Below, one piece after another: positions 1 to 9,095 of a DNA stretch of 64,000 bases (its first letter is position 1; each line of letters starts with the position of its first letter). The DNA comes from Breoghania sp. (GTDB lineage: Bacteria; Pseudomonadota; Alphaproteobacteria; Rhizobiales; Stappiaceae): positions 124,001 through 188,000 of the forward strand of contig NZ_JASJAV010000003.1 in the NCBI RefSeq assembly GCF_030066895.1, read 5' to 3'. Below the pieces are notes generated by a model, which saw only the letters and a program-made list of their open reading frames with translations, made no database searches and was not told the DNA's origin. The translations under genes and the position numbers were made by a program.

Positions 1-186
1 GAGTTGCGCTTCTCCGGTGGCGGCGATCCTCTGGCGACGCTGGTGCTCTGCGGAGCGCATTCGGCCGACCGGGTCATGATTGCCGGTGACTGGAAGGTCG
101 AGGACGCGGTGCCGGTGCGTATGGACATAGAGCGTCTGCGCTTTGAGCACGGCGAAGCGGCAAAGCGGTTTCTGGAAGGGCTTTGA
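1..186 (+). CDS. 8-oxoguanine deaminase, C-terminal end (5' partial)
   Basis: This is the last 60 or so residues of an amidohydrolase cut off by the left edge. The tail has the family pattern of a nucleotide/8-oxoguanine deaminase: a 'DPLATLVLCG' segment, then 'ADRVMIAGDWKVEDAVPV', which is the C-terminal beta-sandwich return of metal-dependent deaminases. The metal-binding residues lie outside the window, so function is inferred from this tail alone. It stops at TGA 184-186. ATZ/TRZ-type chlorohydrolases have similar tails and cannot be excluded. Confidence 0.6.
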   Translation, partial: ELRFSGGGDPLATLVLCGAHSADRVMIAGDWKVEDAVPVRMDIERLRFEHGEAAKRFLEGL

Positions 187-428
187 CATCCGACCGCTGA
201 TGTGTACCAAATAGCGCTTGGCGGTCCCGGAATATGGTCGGGGTCGCCCCCCGTTTTGACTGCTTCCGGTTAAACCGATTTAGCTTTCAGATCATTCGTA
301 TTCCGTACAAATCATTGATTTTCCTGCGTCATCCGCCGCAGTTTTTGATCTATGTTAAAGCTGCTCGCAGCCCCTTGCCGGGAAGGTGCGGGCCTCAACA
401 AGATCAACATCCCGACCGGAGGATTCTC

Positions 429-1154
429 ATGGAACCCAAGGGGGAATATTATCAGCTCGATCGGCTTCTGCACCCGCCCGCGCTTGCTCCCAACTACAAG
501 ACGGACGTGACCCGATCGTACAAATACGCTCTGCTGTCGTTGCAGAATTCCTTGTCGGAGATGACGGGTCCCGTCTTCGGCCACAATGAACTCGGTCCGC
601 TCGACAACGATCTCATTCGCAACTACGCGAAGGACGGGGATCCGATCGGCCAACGCATCATCGTTCACGGCCGTGTTCTGGATGAAAACGGTCGTCCGGT
701 GCCCAATACGCTGCTGGAGTTTTGGCAGGCCAATGCGGGCGGACGCTATCGGCACGAGAAGGATACCTACCTGGCGCCGATCGATCCGAATTTCGGCGGT
801 TGCGGTCGCACGCTCACTAACGAGGACGGGTACTATTTCTTCCGCACCATCAAGTCGGGTTCGTATCCGCGGCGCAACTTCGTCAATAACTGGCGTCCGG
901 CCGACATCCACTTCTCGATCTTCGGCCCGGCGTTTGCCCAGCGCCTGATCGCCCAGATGTATTTCGAAGGCGATCCGCTGATCTGGTCCTGCCCGATCGT
1001 GCGCGCCATTCCTGATGACGAAGCCATCCGCGCACTCATCGTGCCGCTCGACATGAATGCGACGGTTCCCCTCGATTGCCGTGCCTACAAGTTCGATATC
1101 GTGCTGCGCGGACGGCGTTCGACCATGTTTGAAAACCGACTGGAGGGGAACTGA
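429..1154 (+). CDS. pcaH: Protocatechuate 3,4-dioxygenase beta subunit, iron-ligand His replaced
   Basis: PcaH is the Fe(III)-carrying subunit of the intradiol dioxygenase that opens protocatechuate to 3-carboxy-muconate in the beta-ketoadipate pathway. The start is the ATG at 429 behind GGAGG at 418-422, giving 241 residues, normal for the family. Family blocks are clear: '[12 protein letters not shown]', 'YFEGDPLI', 'YKFDIVLRG'. The motif normally reading WRPAHIHF reads WRPADIHF (residues 155-162). The first His of that motif is an iron ligand in characterised enzymes; here codon 159 is GAC (Asp). The nearby PYPWRN reads SYPRRN. The frame is open, but the enzyme may be inactive. It is followed after 3 bases by pcaG. 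Confidence 0.93.
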   Translation: MEPKGEYYQLDRLLHPPALAPNYKTDVTRSYKYALLSLQNSLSEMTGPVFGHNELGPLDNDLIRNYAKDGDPIGQRIIVHGRVLDENGRPVPNTLLEFWQANAGGRYRHEKDTYLAPIDPNFGGCGRTLTNEDGYYFFRTIKSGSYPRRNFVNNWRPADIHFSIFGPAFAQRLIAQMYFEGDPLIWSCPIVRAIPDDEAIRALIVPLDMNATVPLDCRAYKFDIVLRGRRSTMFENRLEGN

Positions 1155-1157
1155 GCC

Positions 1158-1784
1158 ATGGTGCAGCCTCTGAACTATCTGCGCGAAACCGCATCCCAGA
1201 CGGCCGGTCTCTACGTTCATATCGGCCTCATCCCCAAACAGGTGGGTTTCGATATCTTCGAAAATCAGCTCGGGGAAACCATGGTGACGCCGCAAACGAA
1301 GGGCGAGCGGATCACCATCGAGGGGCGCGTTTTCGATGCAACGGGAACGCCGTTGTGCGACGTGCTCTTGGAAATCTGGCAGGCCAATGCCGAGGGGCGC
1401 TACAATCACCCCGAGGACAATCAGGACAAGCCTGTCGATCCCGATTTCCGCGGATGGGGGCGGATCGGCTCGCACTTCGATACCGGCGTCTATCGTTTCG
1501 AGACGATCAAGCCGGGCGTTGTGCGCGGACGCAACGCTCGCGCGATGGCGCCGCATATCAATTTCTGGATTGTCGCGCGCGGCATCAATATCGGCCTCAA
1601 CACGCGGATGTACTTCTCCGATGAAACCGAGGCGAATGCCAAGGATCCGGTTCTCAACCTGATTGAGCTGAAAAAACGTCGTCAGACGCTGATTGCAGAC
1701 CGTCAGGAGCGGGACGGCGAGGTGGTCTATACGTTCGACATCCACCTGCAGGGCGATCAGGAAACCGTGTTCTTCGATATCTGA
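1158..1784 (+). CDS. pcaG: Protocatechuate 3,4-dioxygenase alpha subunit
   Basis: This is the structural (non-iron) partner of PcaH, 208 residues, the usual alpha-subunit length. The ATG at 1158 lies 3 bases after the pcaH stop, so the two genes form one operon. Recognisable blocks are 'LLEIWQANAEGRYNHPED', 'GWGRIGSHFDTGVYRFETI' and 'APHINFWIVARGINIGLNT'. No break is seen. The other pca genes (pcaB, C, D, Q) are not in the window. A strong terminator follows the stop. Confidence 0.93.
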   Translation: MVQPLNYLRETASQTAGLYVHIGLIPKQVGFDIFENQLGETMVTPQTKGERITIEGRVFDATGTPLCDVLLEIWQANAEGRYNHPEDNQDKPVDPDFRGWGRIGSHFDTGVYRFETIKPGVVRGRNARAMAPHINFWIVARGINIGLNTRMYFSDETEANAKDPVLNLIELKKRRQTLIADRQERDGEVVYTFDIHLQGDQETVFFDI

Positions 1785-1810
1785 TCCGTTCCCACCGTTT
1801 GAAAAGATGA

Positions 1811-1846
1811 AGGCCGATCTCCCATCTCGGGAGGTCGGCCTTTTTT
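1811..1846 (+). terminator. Rho-independent terminator of pcaHG
   Basis: An inverted repeat pairs GGCCGATCTCCC with GGGAGGTCGGCC (one G-T pair) around a short loop and runs directly into six T residues. It begins 26 bases after the pcaG stop. Confidence 0.9.
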
Positions 1847-1873
1847 ATCGGATCAAGGGATGAGCGGGCAGGC

Positions 1874-2558
1874 TCAGATCACAAGCGAACCGACGAGGCG
1901 GCTGGATTGCTCGTAAGCGCGTTGGGCCGTGAGATTGTTGTCGGCGGTTTGCCTGTCGGATGATCGGGTTTGCTCAAGTGGGCTTGCCTGATCGACGTCC
2001 TGATTGGTGTCCGCAGTGATGCCTGTTTCTTCCCCGTCCTCTCTGCCATTGAGTTCTTCCGCCTGCAATTTGACCAGCTCGGCTTGTGCTTCGGCGCGCA
2101 TCTGGCGTGTTGCTACGGCGACGCGGACATCCTGGGGGGGGGAGGGGTCGGCAGGAGCGAGCGCGGTGCGCTCGACCTGTTCGGCCTTGGCGATCGTGGC
2201 GCTGGGGGTCTGTTCCGGGGAAACGTCGATAGCGACCTCTCCGCCGACGACATAGGTCCGGCCGTCAGGGCCGTGTTCTGTCTCGTAACTGGGAGATCCG
2301 GCGGGCTCCGCCGACCGAGGCATGCGCCTGTTTATGCGCCCTGACTTCGGCTTCGCGCTTTTTCAGTCGCTCGACTTCGCGTTCCTCCTCCTCGCTGAGT
2401 TCCTGAGAAAGCGCGTAAGAAGCGTTGTTCGTTTCGTCTTTGGCTTTTGAGTTTTCGGGAGACACAAGTCTTTGGGGGGGGGAGGAGAGAGACTGTCCTC
2501 CCGAGAACCTTTCAAGTGCCGCTGGGGGGGCGGCGTAAGATCCTACTGCTGCGACCAT
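1874..2558 (-). pseudogene. SprA-related putative metalloprotease (CJM1_0395-like), frameshifted
   Basis: The N-terminal part has the family lead-in 'LSEEEEREVERLKKREAEV' followed by RAHKQAH; the other part has 'SPSYETEHGPDGRTYVVGG' and the 'EVAIDVSPE' block. The two halves lie in different frames, with a one-base shift near 2315-2325, just after the histidine motif. Relatives carry HEQAH, a metalloprotease-type HExxH; here the Glu codon is AAA (2331-2333, read on the minus strand), giving HKQAH. Three long G runs (2134-2142, 2474-2482, 2524-2530) lie inside the gene. It is dead twice over, by frameshift and by loss of the presumed catalytic Glu. Confidence 0.82.
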
Positions 2559-2625
2559 GGATCTTAGCCAAATAAACAGTGTCCGATGGTGAAATAACTC
2601 AGCGTAACAAGCGTTTCATTTTCGC

Positions 2626-2793
2626 GTGAGCCACATTGGCAAAGTCGACAAGAAGGTGAGATTTGGATGCGCGACGAGCTGTCACTGCGGCAAAAAGGGA
2701 TTTGCATCCCTCGATCACGCCGCACACGCCTTTATCGAGCTTTTGCAGGACGTTGACCGCTTCGATCCCGACCGCCTCTGGCGGCCGGAATAA
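2626..2793 (+). CDS. Small Cys/His-containing hypothetical protein
   Basis: A GTG-started frame of 55 codons that reads like a real protein. It has a basic start, a CATSCHCG cluster (Cys-x3-Cys-x-Cys with His) and an amphipathic stretch 'HAAHAFIELLQDVDRFDPD' ending in LWRPE. No good ribosome-binding site is seen before the GTG, and the upstream frame is open back to a TAA at 2605. I do not recognise the family. It could be the remnant of a longer protein, which would suit its surroundings. It is convergent with leucine dehydrogenase. Confidence 0.35.
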   Translation: MSHIGKVDKKVRFGCATSCHCGKKGFASLDHAAHAFIELLQDVDRFDPDRLWRPE

Positions 2794-2807
2794 GGCGGTA
2801 GAGCGCC

Positions 2808-3896
2808 CTATCGGGAGAGCGGGGCGGCGGCCAGCCGTTCTTCGGCGAGTTCGTCCGCAACGACCTGGGTCGGCCGGTCTTCCGCATCCGCGCGTTCGAA
2901 GATACGGGTGAGTGTATCGCCTATGGCGACGGTCTTTTCACGAACCAGCGTGTCCTCGTCTCTTGGCCCGGCGAGTGCGATGGAGATGATGCCGCCTGCG
3001 TTGATGGCATAATCGGGCGCATAGAGAATTCCGGCGCGACGCAACCGCTCTCCGTCCTCGTCGGTGGCTAGCTGGTTGTTGGCCGCACCAGCCACGATCT
3101 TTGCCCGGATCTCCGGGATGGTCACCGAGTTGAGCCCGGCGCCCAGAGCGCAGGGGCAGAAGATATCGGCGTCCACCTCATGGGCGCGTGTCGGGACGAT
3201 GGATTTCGCTCCAAAGGACTCGACTGCTCGTTCAACGGAAGCCGTGTTTATGTCGGAAACGACGAGTTTGGCGCCTGCCTTGTGGAGATATCGGATGACC
3301 GCGAACCCGACATTGCCGAGACCCTGGACGGAAACGATCAGCCCGGTTGGATCGTCCTTCTGCAATCGATAGCGCATGGCTGCCTTGATGCCTTCGAAGA
3401 CACCAAGTGCTGTATAGGGTGAGGGATCGCCCAAGCCGGTGCGTGACGTTCCCAGCGCGTAGGTGGTCCGACGGCCGACTACATCCATGTCGGCGCTTGA
3501 GATGCCGACATCCTCCGCGGTGAGATATCGGCCCGAAAGATTGTCGACCTGGGTTCCAAAGGCCTCCAGAAGGGCTTCCGTCTTGTCCGTGCTCGGATCG
3601 GCGATGATGACGGCCTTGCCGCCGCCGAGATCAAGACCTGCCAGCGCGTTCTTGTAGGTCATTCCGCGCGACAGGCGCAGCGCATCGGTGAGGGCGTCCG
3701 CATTGCAGGCGTAACGCCACATGCGGCATCCGCCCGCCGCCGGCCCAAGCCGCGTGTCGTGAATGGCGATGATCGTCTTCAATCCGGTTACAGGCTCATG
3801 GCCGAAGACAATCTGTTCGTGGTTCCTGAATTCGGGATGATCAAATGCCGTAGCGGCGTTGACCTTATGGGCCGTGTGGGATGTCGATACGTTCAT
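2808..3896 (-). CDS. Leucine (Glu/Leu/Phe/Val) dehydrogenase
   Basis: An NAD-dependent amino-acid dehydrogenase that reversibly deaminates branched-chain amino acids to 2-oxo acids. The 362-residue frame is intact. The substrate-domain lysines are present in 'MTYKNALAGLDLGGGKAVI', the catalytic Asp lies in 'YLTAEDVG', and the Rossmann motif is VQGLGNVG at about residues 195-200. Length and motifs match leucine dehydrogenases rather than hexameric glutamate dehydrogenase. The long AT-rich region upstream probably holds its promoter. Confidence 0.9.
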   Translation of the reverse strand: MNVSTSHTAHKVNAATAFDHPEFRNHEQIVFGHEPVTGLKTIIAIHDTRLGPAAGGCRMWRYACNADALTDALRLSRGMTYKNALAGLDLGGGKAVIIADPSTDKTEALLEAFGTQVDNLSGRYLTAEDVGISSADMDVVGRRTTYALGTSRTGLGDPSPYTALGVFEGIKAAMRYRLQKDDPTGLIVSVQGLGNVGFAVIRYLHKAGAKLVVSDINTASVERAVESFGAKSIVPTRAHEVDADIFCPCALGAGLNSVTIPEIRAKIVAGAANNQLATDEDGERLRRAGILYAPDYAINAGGIISIALAGPRDEDTLVREKTVAIGDTLTRIFERADAEDRPTQVVADELAEERLAAAPLSR

Positions 3897-4365
3897 TTTG
3901 TCCTCATTTCAGGGAAGGTGCCCGGGACGAGTGCGAGCGCTGGGCGGATCTTGTTTTTCTATCTCGCCAAGATCCGGCTGTTGTTGAGCCGGAATGCATC
4001 GCCTCGTGTAGTCTATACCCTGCGTCAGTTTATCCGCTTGAGGATAATAAACTTCATAACTGGAATATACCTGTCAAAATATAGCGAATTTCCGATCTCT
4101 GGTGTGAGATAACTCTCATATTTAGCGATTGTGAATATGTTCTATCCGAAGGACCTCTCATTTAAGCACGAATCCGTACGGACTACCTCAACGAAATTCG
4201 CTGCGGAAATTCCGTCTTTCGCCGCGAAGATTGACGACATGTTTGTCTGCGCTAAAGCCAGCGATCAGGTCCGGTAATCCGGATTTGCTTTTGTCGCTTT
4301 TGCACCGCAGGAAAGGGCACGCATCCAGCGATCGCTCTTCAACACTTCGCGGGAGGGTCCGTGTT
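3897..4365. other. Intergenic region between divergent leucine dehydrogenase and DUF1007 gene
   Basis: No convincing coding sequence is seen in these 469 bases. The middle (about 4040-4150) is clearly AT-richer than its surroundings and is the likely promoter area for both divergent genes. A short inverted repeat TGAGA-TAAC-TCTCA lies at 4105-4118 and could be a regulator site. No Lrp/BkdR-type regulator gene is present, although one often accompanies this dehydrogenase. Confidence 0.4.
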
Positions 4366-5046
4366 ATGCGATCCAACTATCTGAAATTTGCGGCGAAAGC
4401 CGTCATTGTCGGCCTCACCGCCTGGATTGCCGGTGCGGGCGCGGCCTCGGCGCATCCTCATGTCTTTGTCGAAGCGCGCAGCGAAATGGTCTTCGACAAT
4501 CAGAGCAGTCTCGTCAGCATTCGGCATGTTTGGCGGTTCGATGCGGCGTTCACCGCATTCGCGGTTCAAGGTCTTGATGCGAATGGCGACGGGGCCCTGT
4601 CGCATGAAGAGCTTCAACCCCTGGCGAAAGTGAATGTGGAATCGCTGAAGTAGTATGATTTCTTCACGTTCCTGACGGTCGACAACAAGGATCAGCTGTT
4701 CCTGCAGCCTTCCGAGTACTGGCTCGATTTTTCCGACGGTCGCCTGACCCTGTTCTACACATTGCCGCTCAAAACGCCCCAACCGGTGAAGGCAAAAGCC
4801 GTCTCTCTGGAGGTCTTCGATCCCACCTATTTCGTTTTCGTGGATTTCGCGATCACCGAGCACGATCCGTTCGTTTTGACCGATGCACCTGCCGGGTGCG
4901 ATCTCGAGGTTCATCTGGCCGGATCTCCGAATGCCGCACTCGCTGCTCAATTGGCACAGATTCCGGCCGATGTGTGCGACCTGCCTCCTCAATTTCAGGC
5001 CGAGACGTCGACCTGGTCCAACGAAGCGCGTGTGATGTGCCCATGA
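4366..5046 (+). pseudogene. DUF1007 family periplasmic protein, amber-interrupted
   Basis: Signal peptide followed by 'AHPHVFVEARSEMVFD', the hallmark of DUF1007 proteins that sit beside NicO nickel/cobalt permeases and are thought to help metal uptake. A calcium-loop-like 'DANGDGALSHEEL' follows. The frame is broken by TAG at 4651-4653, between LK and YDFFTFL; relatives usually have an acidic residue or Gln here. Everything after it (VDNKDQLFLQPSEYWLDF onward) continues in the same frame to the TGA at 5044-5046. The stop overlaps the ATG of the downstream permease gene, indicating translational coupling. Confidence 0.85.
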
Positions 5047-6016
5047 GCGAACCGGGGCTTCTCCGATATCGATCCGATCCGGCGGGCCAGACGGTTCTTG
5101 TTGCGGCGCTTGGCGTTGGTCTGTTCGCAATCTCGCTGGCAACGGCACAGGCTGCTTCCTCGCCGTTCGGGGTGGGGTTGCCGGAGCCTTCGGCCATGCC
5201 GGGCGGGTGGTTCGCCGGCTTCTTTGCCTGGATCGCGCGCAATCAGGCGACGTTCATCGTTCTTTGACCGAGGCTCTGCAAAGTCTGAAAGCCGACGGGT
5301 CGGTCGGATGGTGGCTTGCGGGTCTTTCCTTCATTTGCGGCGTCTTTCATGCCGCGGGGCCCGGTCACGGCAAGGCGGTCATCTCGACCTATGTTCTCGT
5401 CAATCGCCAGACGATCAAAAAGGCGGTGGCCCTGTCGTTTACCTACGCTCTTGCCCAGGCGGTCATGGCGATCACGAAGACCACCGAGATCTTCGAAATC
5501 GGCTCCTATGCCCTGATTGTTGGGCTCGGCGGCTGGATGATCTGGACGAAGGCATTGCACGGCTCGCTTCGTCTGTCGCACGGTTCCTGCTATTTTCACG
5601 ATCACGAGCATCATCACGTCCATCATGGTCATGGAGAAAACTGCTCCTGCGGCCACAGTCATGCGCCCGATCCGGCCATGCTGGAAAAGCCGGTGACATT
5701 GGCGCGTGCCTGGTCGGTCATCCTTGCGGTTGGGTTGAGGCCCTGCACGGGTGCGCTGATCATTCTTGTTTTTGCGCTGTCACAAGGGCTTGTTATCGTC
5801 GGCATTGCTTCCACCTTTGTGATGGCGCTCGGCACGGGACTGACGGTTTCGGTTCTGGCTGTATTCGCCGTTACCGCTCGCGGCCTTGCGATGCGTTTTG
5901 CAGGAGAGGGCAGCGCGCTTGCCTACAGACTTCACCGGATGGTGGAGATCGGCGGATCCGTGTTGGTCTTCCTGCTCGGGCTTGTTCTCCTCACCGCGGC
6001 GATCGGCTGGCGGTGA
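5043..6016 (+). pseudogene. NicO-family nickel/cobalt permease (RcnA-like), frameshift and deletion
   Basis: A multi-pass membrane transporter with the typical 'FHAAGPGHGKAVISTYVL' motif, a His-rich loop (about 5597-5660: HDHEHHHVHHGHG and CSCGHSH) and 'GLRPCTGALIILVFALSQG'. The first frame ends at TGA 5265-5267. A one-base shift near 5251-5256 joins NQATF to HRSLTEALQSLKADG in the other frame. In addition VMAITKTTEIFEIGSYALI seems to lack about 20 residues of a membrane helix found in relatives. It pairs with the broken DUF1007 gene, so this metal uptake system is lost. Confidence 0.85.
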
Positions 6017-6116
6017 GCTGCGCGCTGATGGTCAGAGGCGGCGCAACGGGTTAGAGAACGGCCCACTGGCTTTAGAGGGTGTCCAGTACGCCCTATCGAA
6101 CGGGACGATGATGTTG

Positions 6117-6830
6117 ATGAGTGACTCTGAGAAATCTGCCAATTCGCCTTCCGATGGTTCCGATAAAACGCCGCCGACCGGGTCCAATGCGTCGGGACCG
6201 GCGTTTCCGGCAGATCTTCTGAGTGGCTATGCGCGCTATCGCGAGGGGAGCTTCCTGCCCAATCAGCGAGCGCTTGAAGATTTGGCGATCTACGGGCAGA
6301 AGCCGAAAGTGCTGGTGATCAGCTGCTGTGATTCACGTGTAACACCCGAAAGCATCTTCAATGTCGGGCCGGGAGAGCTGTTTGTTGTGCGCAATGTCGC
6401 CAATCTGGTTCCGCCTTACGAGGAGCACGGCGACTATCACGGCACCAGCGCTGCGCTGGAATTTGCGGTTCATGGGCTGAAGGTTGAGCATATCGTCGTC
6501 ATGGGACACGCGCAGTGCGGCGGTATCGCAGCGTTCCGTTCCGAGAATTCAAAGCCGCTGTCTTCCGGTGATTTCATCGGCAAGTGGATCACGCTTCTGC
6601 AGCCCGCAGCGGTTGCCTTGGCCTGCAACCCGGTCGAGCCCGGTCTGGATCCGCAGATGGCGATGGAATTTGCCGGCGTTCGCCAGTCGCTGAAGAACCT
6701 GCGGACCTTTCCGTGGGTCAAGAATCTGGAAGAGAACGACCGGCTTGCCCTGCACGGGGCGTGGTTCGATATCTGGACCGGAAAGCTCAAGGTCATGCAA
6801 CGCGAGGATGGCGTCTTCGTCGACGTCTGA
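6117..6830 (+). CDS. Beta-class carbonic anhydrase
   Basis: Zinc enzyme that interconverts CO2 and bicarbonate. The zinc and catalytic residues are intact: CCDSRVTP near residue 68, then GHAQCGG. The protein is about 237 residues with a Ser/Pro-rich leader ahead of the fold, which starts at 'LLSGYARYREGSFLPNQ'. The start may be the ATG at 6117 or the in-frame ATGs at 6108 and 6111; GGGAC just upstream slightly favours 6108. It stands alone between two decayed clusters and shows no damage. Confidence 0.9.
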   Translation: MSDSEKSANSPSDGSDKTPPTGSNASGPAFPADLLSGYARYREGSFLPNQRALEDLAIYGQKPKVLVISCCDSRVTPESIFNVGPGELFVVRNVANLVPPYEEHGDYHGTSAALEFAVHGLKVEHIVVMGHAQCGGIAAFRSENSKPLSSGDFIGKWITLLQPAAVALACNPVEPGLDPQMAMEFAGVRQSLKNLRTFPWVKNLEENDRLALHGAWFDIWTGKLKVMQREDGVFVDV

Positions 6831-6840
6831 TGATCGGACT

Positions 6841-7928
6841 TCAGACCGGATCGAACGCGTGGCCGATGACCCGGTGCCGGATTTCCCCTGGCGCGGGCAG
6901 ATCGCGCAAGGCGTCGTGGTGCGGTGAGCGTATGCAGCTTGGATCGGTGGTGGCCGCATCGCCCGTCAGCGCGAAGGCCTGACAGCGACAGCCGCCGAAA
7001 TTGATCTCCTTGCGCGCGCACGATCGGCAGGGTTCCGGCATCCAGTCGGTGCCGCGGAAGCGGTTGAAGCTAAGCGAGTTTTCCCAGATATCGCGAAGCA
7101 TGCGCTCGGTGATGCGATCAAAGGTCAGGCCGGTGATCGTCTGCGCGGTATGGCATGGCAACATGGTCCCGTCGGGCGTCAACGCAAAGGCATCGGCTGC
7201 CCAACCGCCCATGCAGGGCTTGGGATAATCGGCGTAATAGTCAGGTGTGACGAAATCGATATTGAGCTGTCCGACCAGCTCGTCGCGGATCCGTTCCACA
7301 TACTCGACCTGCCGCATGACGGCGTTGCGGTCGGGTAACAGGCTTGCCCGGTTGAGAGAAGCCCAGCCTTAATCTGGACATTGGCGATCTCCAGTCGTTG
7401 GGCATCAAGCTCCATGGCGAGCGCGACGAAGTCCGGCACTTTCTCGATATTGAGGCGGTGGATCGGCGCGTTGATGGTCAGTGCAAGCCCGGCTTCGCGG
7501 GCCCAAGCTGCGACCGCGCGCTTCTTTTCATGAGCGCCGTGATACCGTCCCACCAGCTCCGTGGTGTCGGCACATGCGCCCTGAAAACTCACCTAAATAT
7601 GCCGAAGATCGGCGTCCCGGAACGCAAACAGACGGTCGCGGGTGAGGGTGACGTCCGTCGTGATCAGGTTCGTATAGACGCCACTTTTTGAGAGGTCGGC
7701 GATCAACCCTTCCAGATCCCGGCGCAAGGTGGGCTTGCCGCCGGACAAATGGGCTTGGCGCACCCCGAGTTCCTCCGCTTGCGCGAAGGCGTTCAGCCAG
7801 TCCTGCGTTCCAAACTCCCTGTCGGCCTTCAATAGGTTCAGCGGATTTGAACAATAGCCGCATTGAAGGGGGCATCGGTGGGTCAGTTCCACGAGCATGC
7901 CGAGGGGAGGGGAGACCGTCATGCACAT
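6841..7928 (-). pseudogene. pqqE: PqqE radical SAM enzyme, amber plus frameshift
   Basis: PqqE makes the Glu-Tyr carbon-carbon bond in PqqA. The radical SAM site ELTHRCPLQCGYCSNP is still present. The frame then hits TAG (7593-7595) in RHI*VSFQGA, where relatives have Gln, so CAG to TAG is likely. Later, near 7370, 'ANVQ' and 'GWASLNRASLLPDRNAV' lie in different frames; restoring one base gives Tyr-TAA where relatives have Tyr-Tyr, so a second stop may also be present. The C-terminal cluster cysteines (CRSCARKEINFGGCRCQ) are readable in the last frame. It overlaps pqqCD by a few bases as the last gene of the operon. Confidence 0.92.
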
Positions 7929-9095
7929 GCCCCGAAAGGTTCGGTCTCATCGTGACATGTCGGTGTGACGTCGATCAGCAGCCTGTCGCTCCAATCTTGC
8001 AGGAAGGCGATGAGGTCCGTTTCGATCTCCGTTTCGGGCGCGTCGTATTCACGAGCGAGCCCCCTGGCGATGGCGCGAACGTCGGCGGTTCCGTCGCAAC
8101 GCTCAAGGATTGCCGTCGATATCTCATCCGGCCAGAGCATCTTTTTCCGGCGCAAGCAGGATGGATCTGCCGTAGAGCGCATCGAAGCGCAGTTGAATAT
8201 GGTCAGGCAGATACGGCCGACTGGCGGGCGTGATCATGATGCGCGCGCGGCGCATGGCCTGCAGATCCTCGGGGCAAAAGGCGCCCGGCGGCGTGTTGGC
8301 CGGATCGACATAAGCATATTCCAGCGCATCCAGCATGGCCCAGAGCATGTCGCACTTGGCGATCAACGCGTTGACGGCATCGGCCTGCTTCTGCGGGGTA
8401 TCGGCATTCGTACAAACATAGGCGAGCGCGAAATCCGCATCGCGCGGGGCCTGGGTGAGGCGCGGGGTGAAATAGGTTAGCGTTTCCTCGGTGATGTAGT
8501 CGTACCGCGCCAACATCGCAGGAACGCGTTGGGCAATGGCGGCCTCGGAGAACATCTCCGTCAGCGATGAGGCAACGGCGACGAGCAGCGAATGCTTGGT
8601 CACGAGATCGATATAGGAGACAACCGCGTAGCGCGTGGCGGGCAGGGCGTAGCGGGTCGAGATCACCATCTCGGGATCGAAACTGACGCCTTCTGCCAGC
8701 TTGATCCAGCGCCGGATCGCGCCCTCCGAGCCCGCATCGTCCCCGTCATGATCGACGATGTGCTTGCGCCACTCGCGGTGAAAGGCCGGATCGTCCGATT
8801 GCGCGAGGATGAGAGCATCTTTTCGCGGGATCACGGCCTGGTAGCAATAGCGGTTGAGCGCCCAGGCCTGCATCTGGGCCCGGGTCAGCTCACCAGCGTT
8901 CATTCTCTGATGGAAGGGATGGAGGATATGGTAGCGCGCTGCCCCAACGCTACGCAGTGCGGCTTCCAGCTCTTCGTTCGTCAAAAGACGATCACCACTT
9001 CCCATGGGCAGAAACTTTGCCGCCGGGCCCGGGTTGTAGTTGGAGGAATTCGTTTCGGGCAGCACATCGCTCAGCGTTTCGGCCAGCGCGCTCAT
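7919..9095 (-). pseudogene. pqqCD: PqqCD fusion, frameshifted in the PqqD part
   Basis: PqqC is the oxidase for the last step of PQQ synthesis, and PqqD is the peptide chaperone that brings PqqA to PqqE. Here they are fused, as in Methylorubrum. The PqqC domain (about 250 residues, from MSALAETLSD) is intact and runs into the start of PqqD, 'HIQLRFDALYGRSILLAPEK'. One extra A in an A5 run (about 8137-8141) then shifts the frame; the correct continuation KMLWPDEISTAILERCDG lies in the next frame. PqqC could still be made with a short garbled tail, but PqqD is lost. The ATG overlaps the pqqB stop. Confidence 0.9.

Noticed and set aside
234..428. Longer N-terminus for PcaH
   Set aside because: The extra 65 residues have no family similarity, and GGAGG sits directly before the ATG at 429.
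312..1745. Long minus-strand open frame opposite pcaHG
   Set aside because: It is a mirror of codon bias in the two dioxygenase genes and has no protein-family features.
5597..5660. His-rich repeat as a separate metal-binding peptide
   Set aside because: It is the cytoplasmic His loop of the NicO permease and in frame with it.
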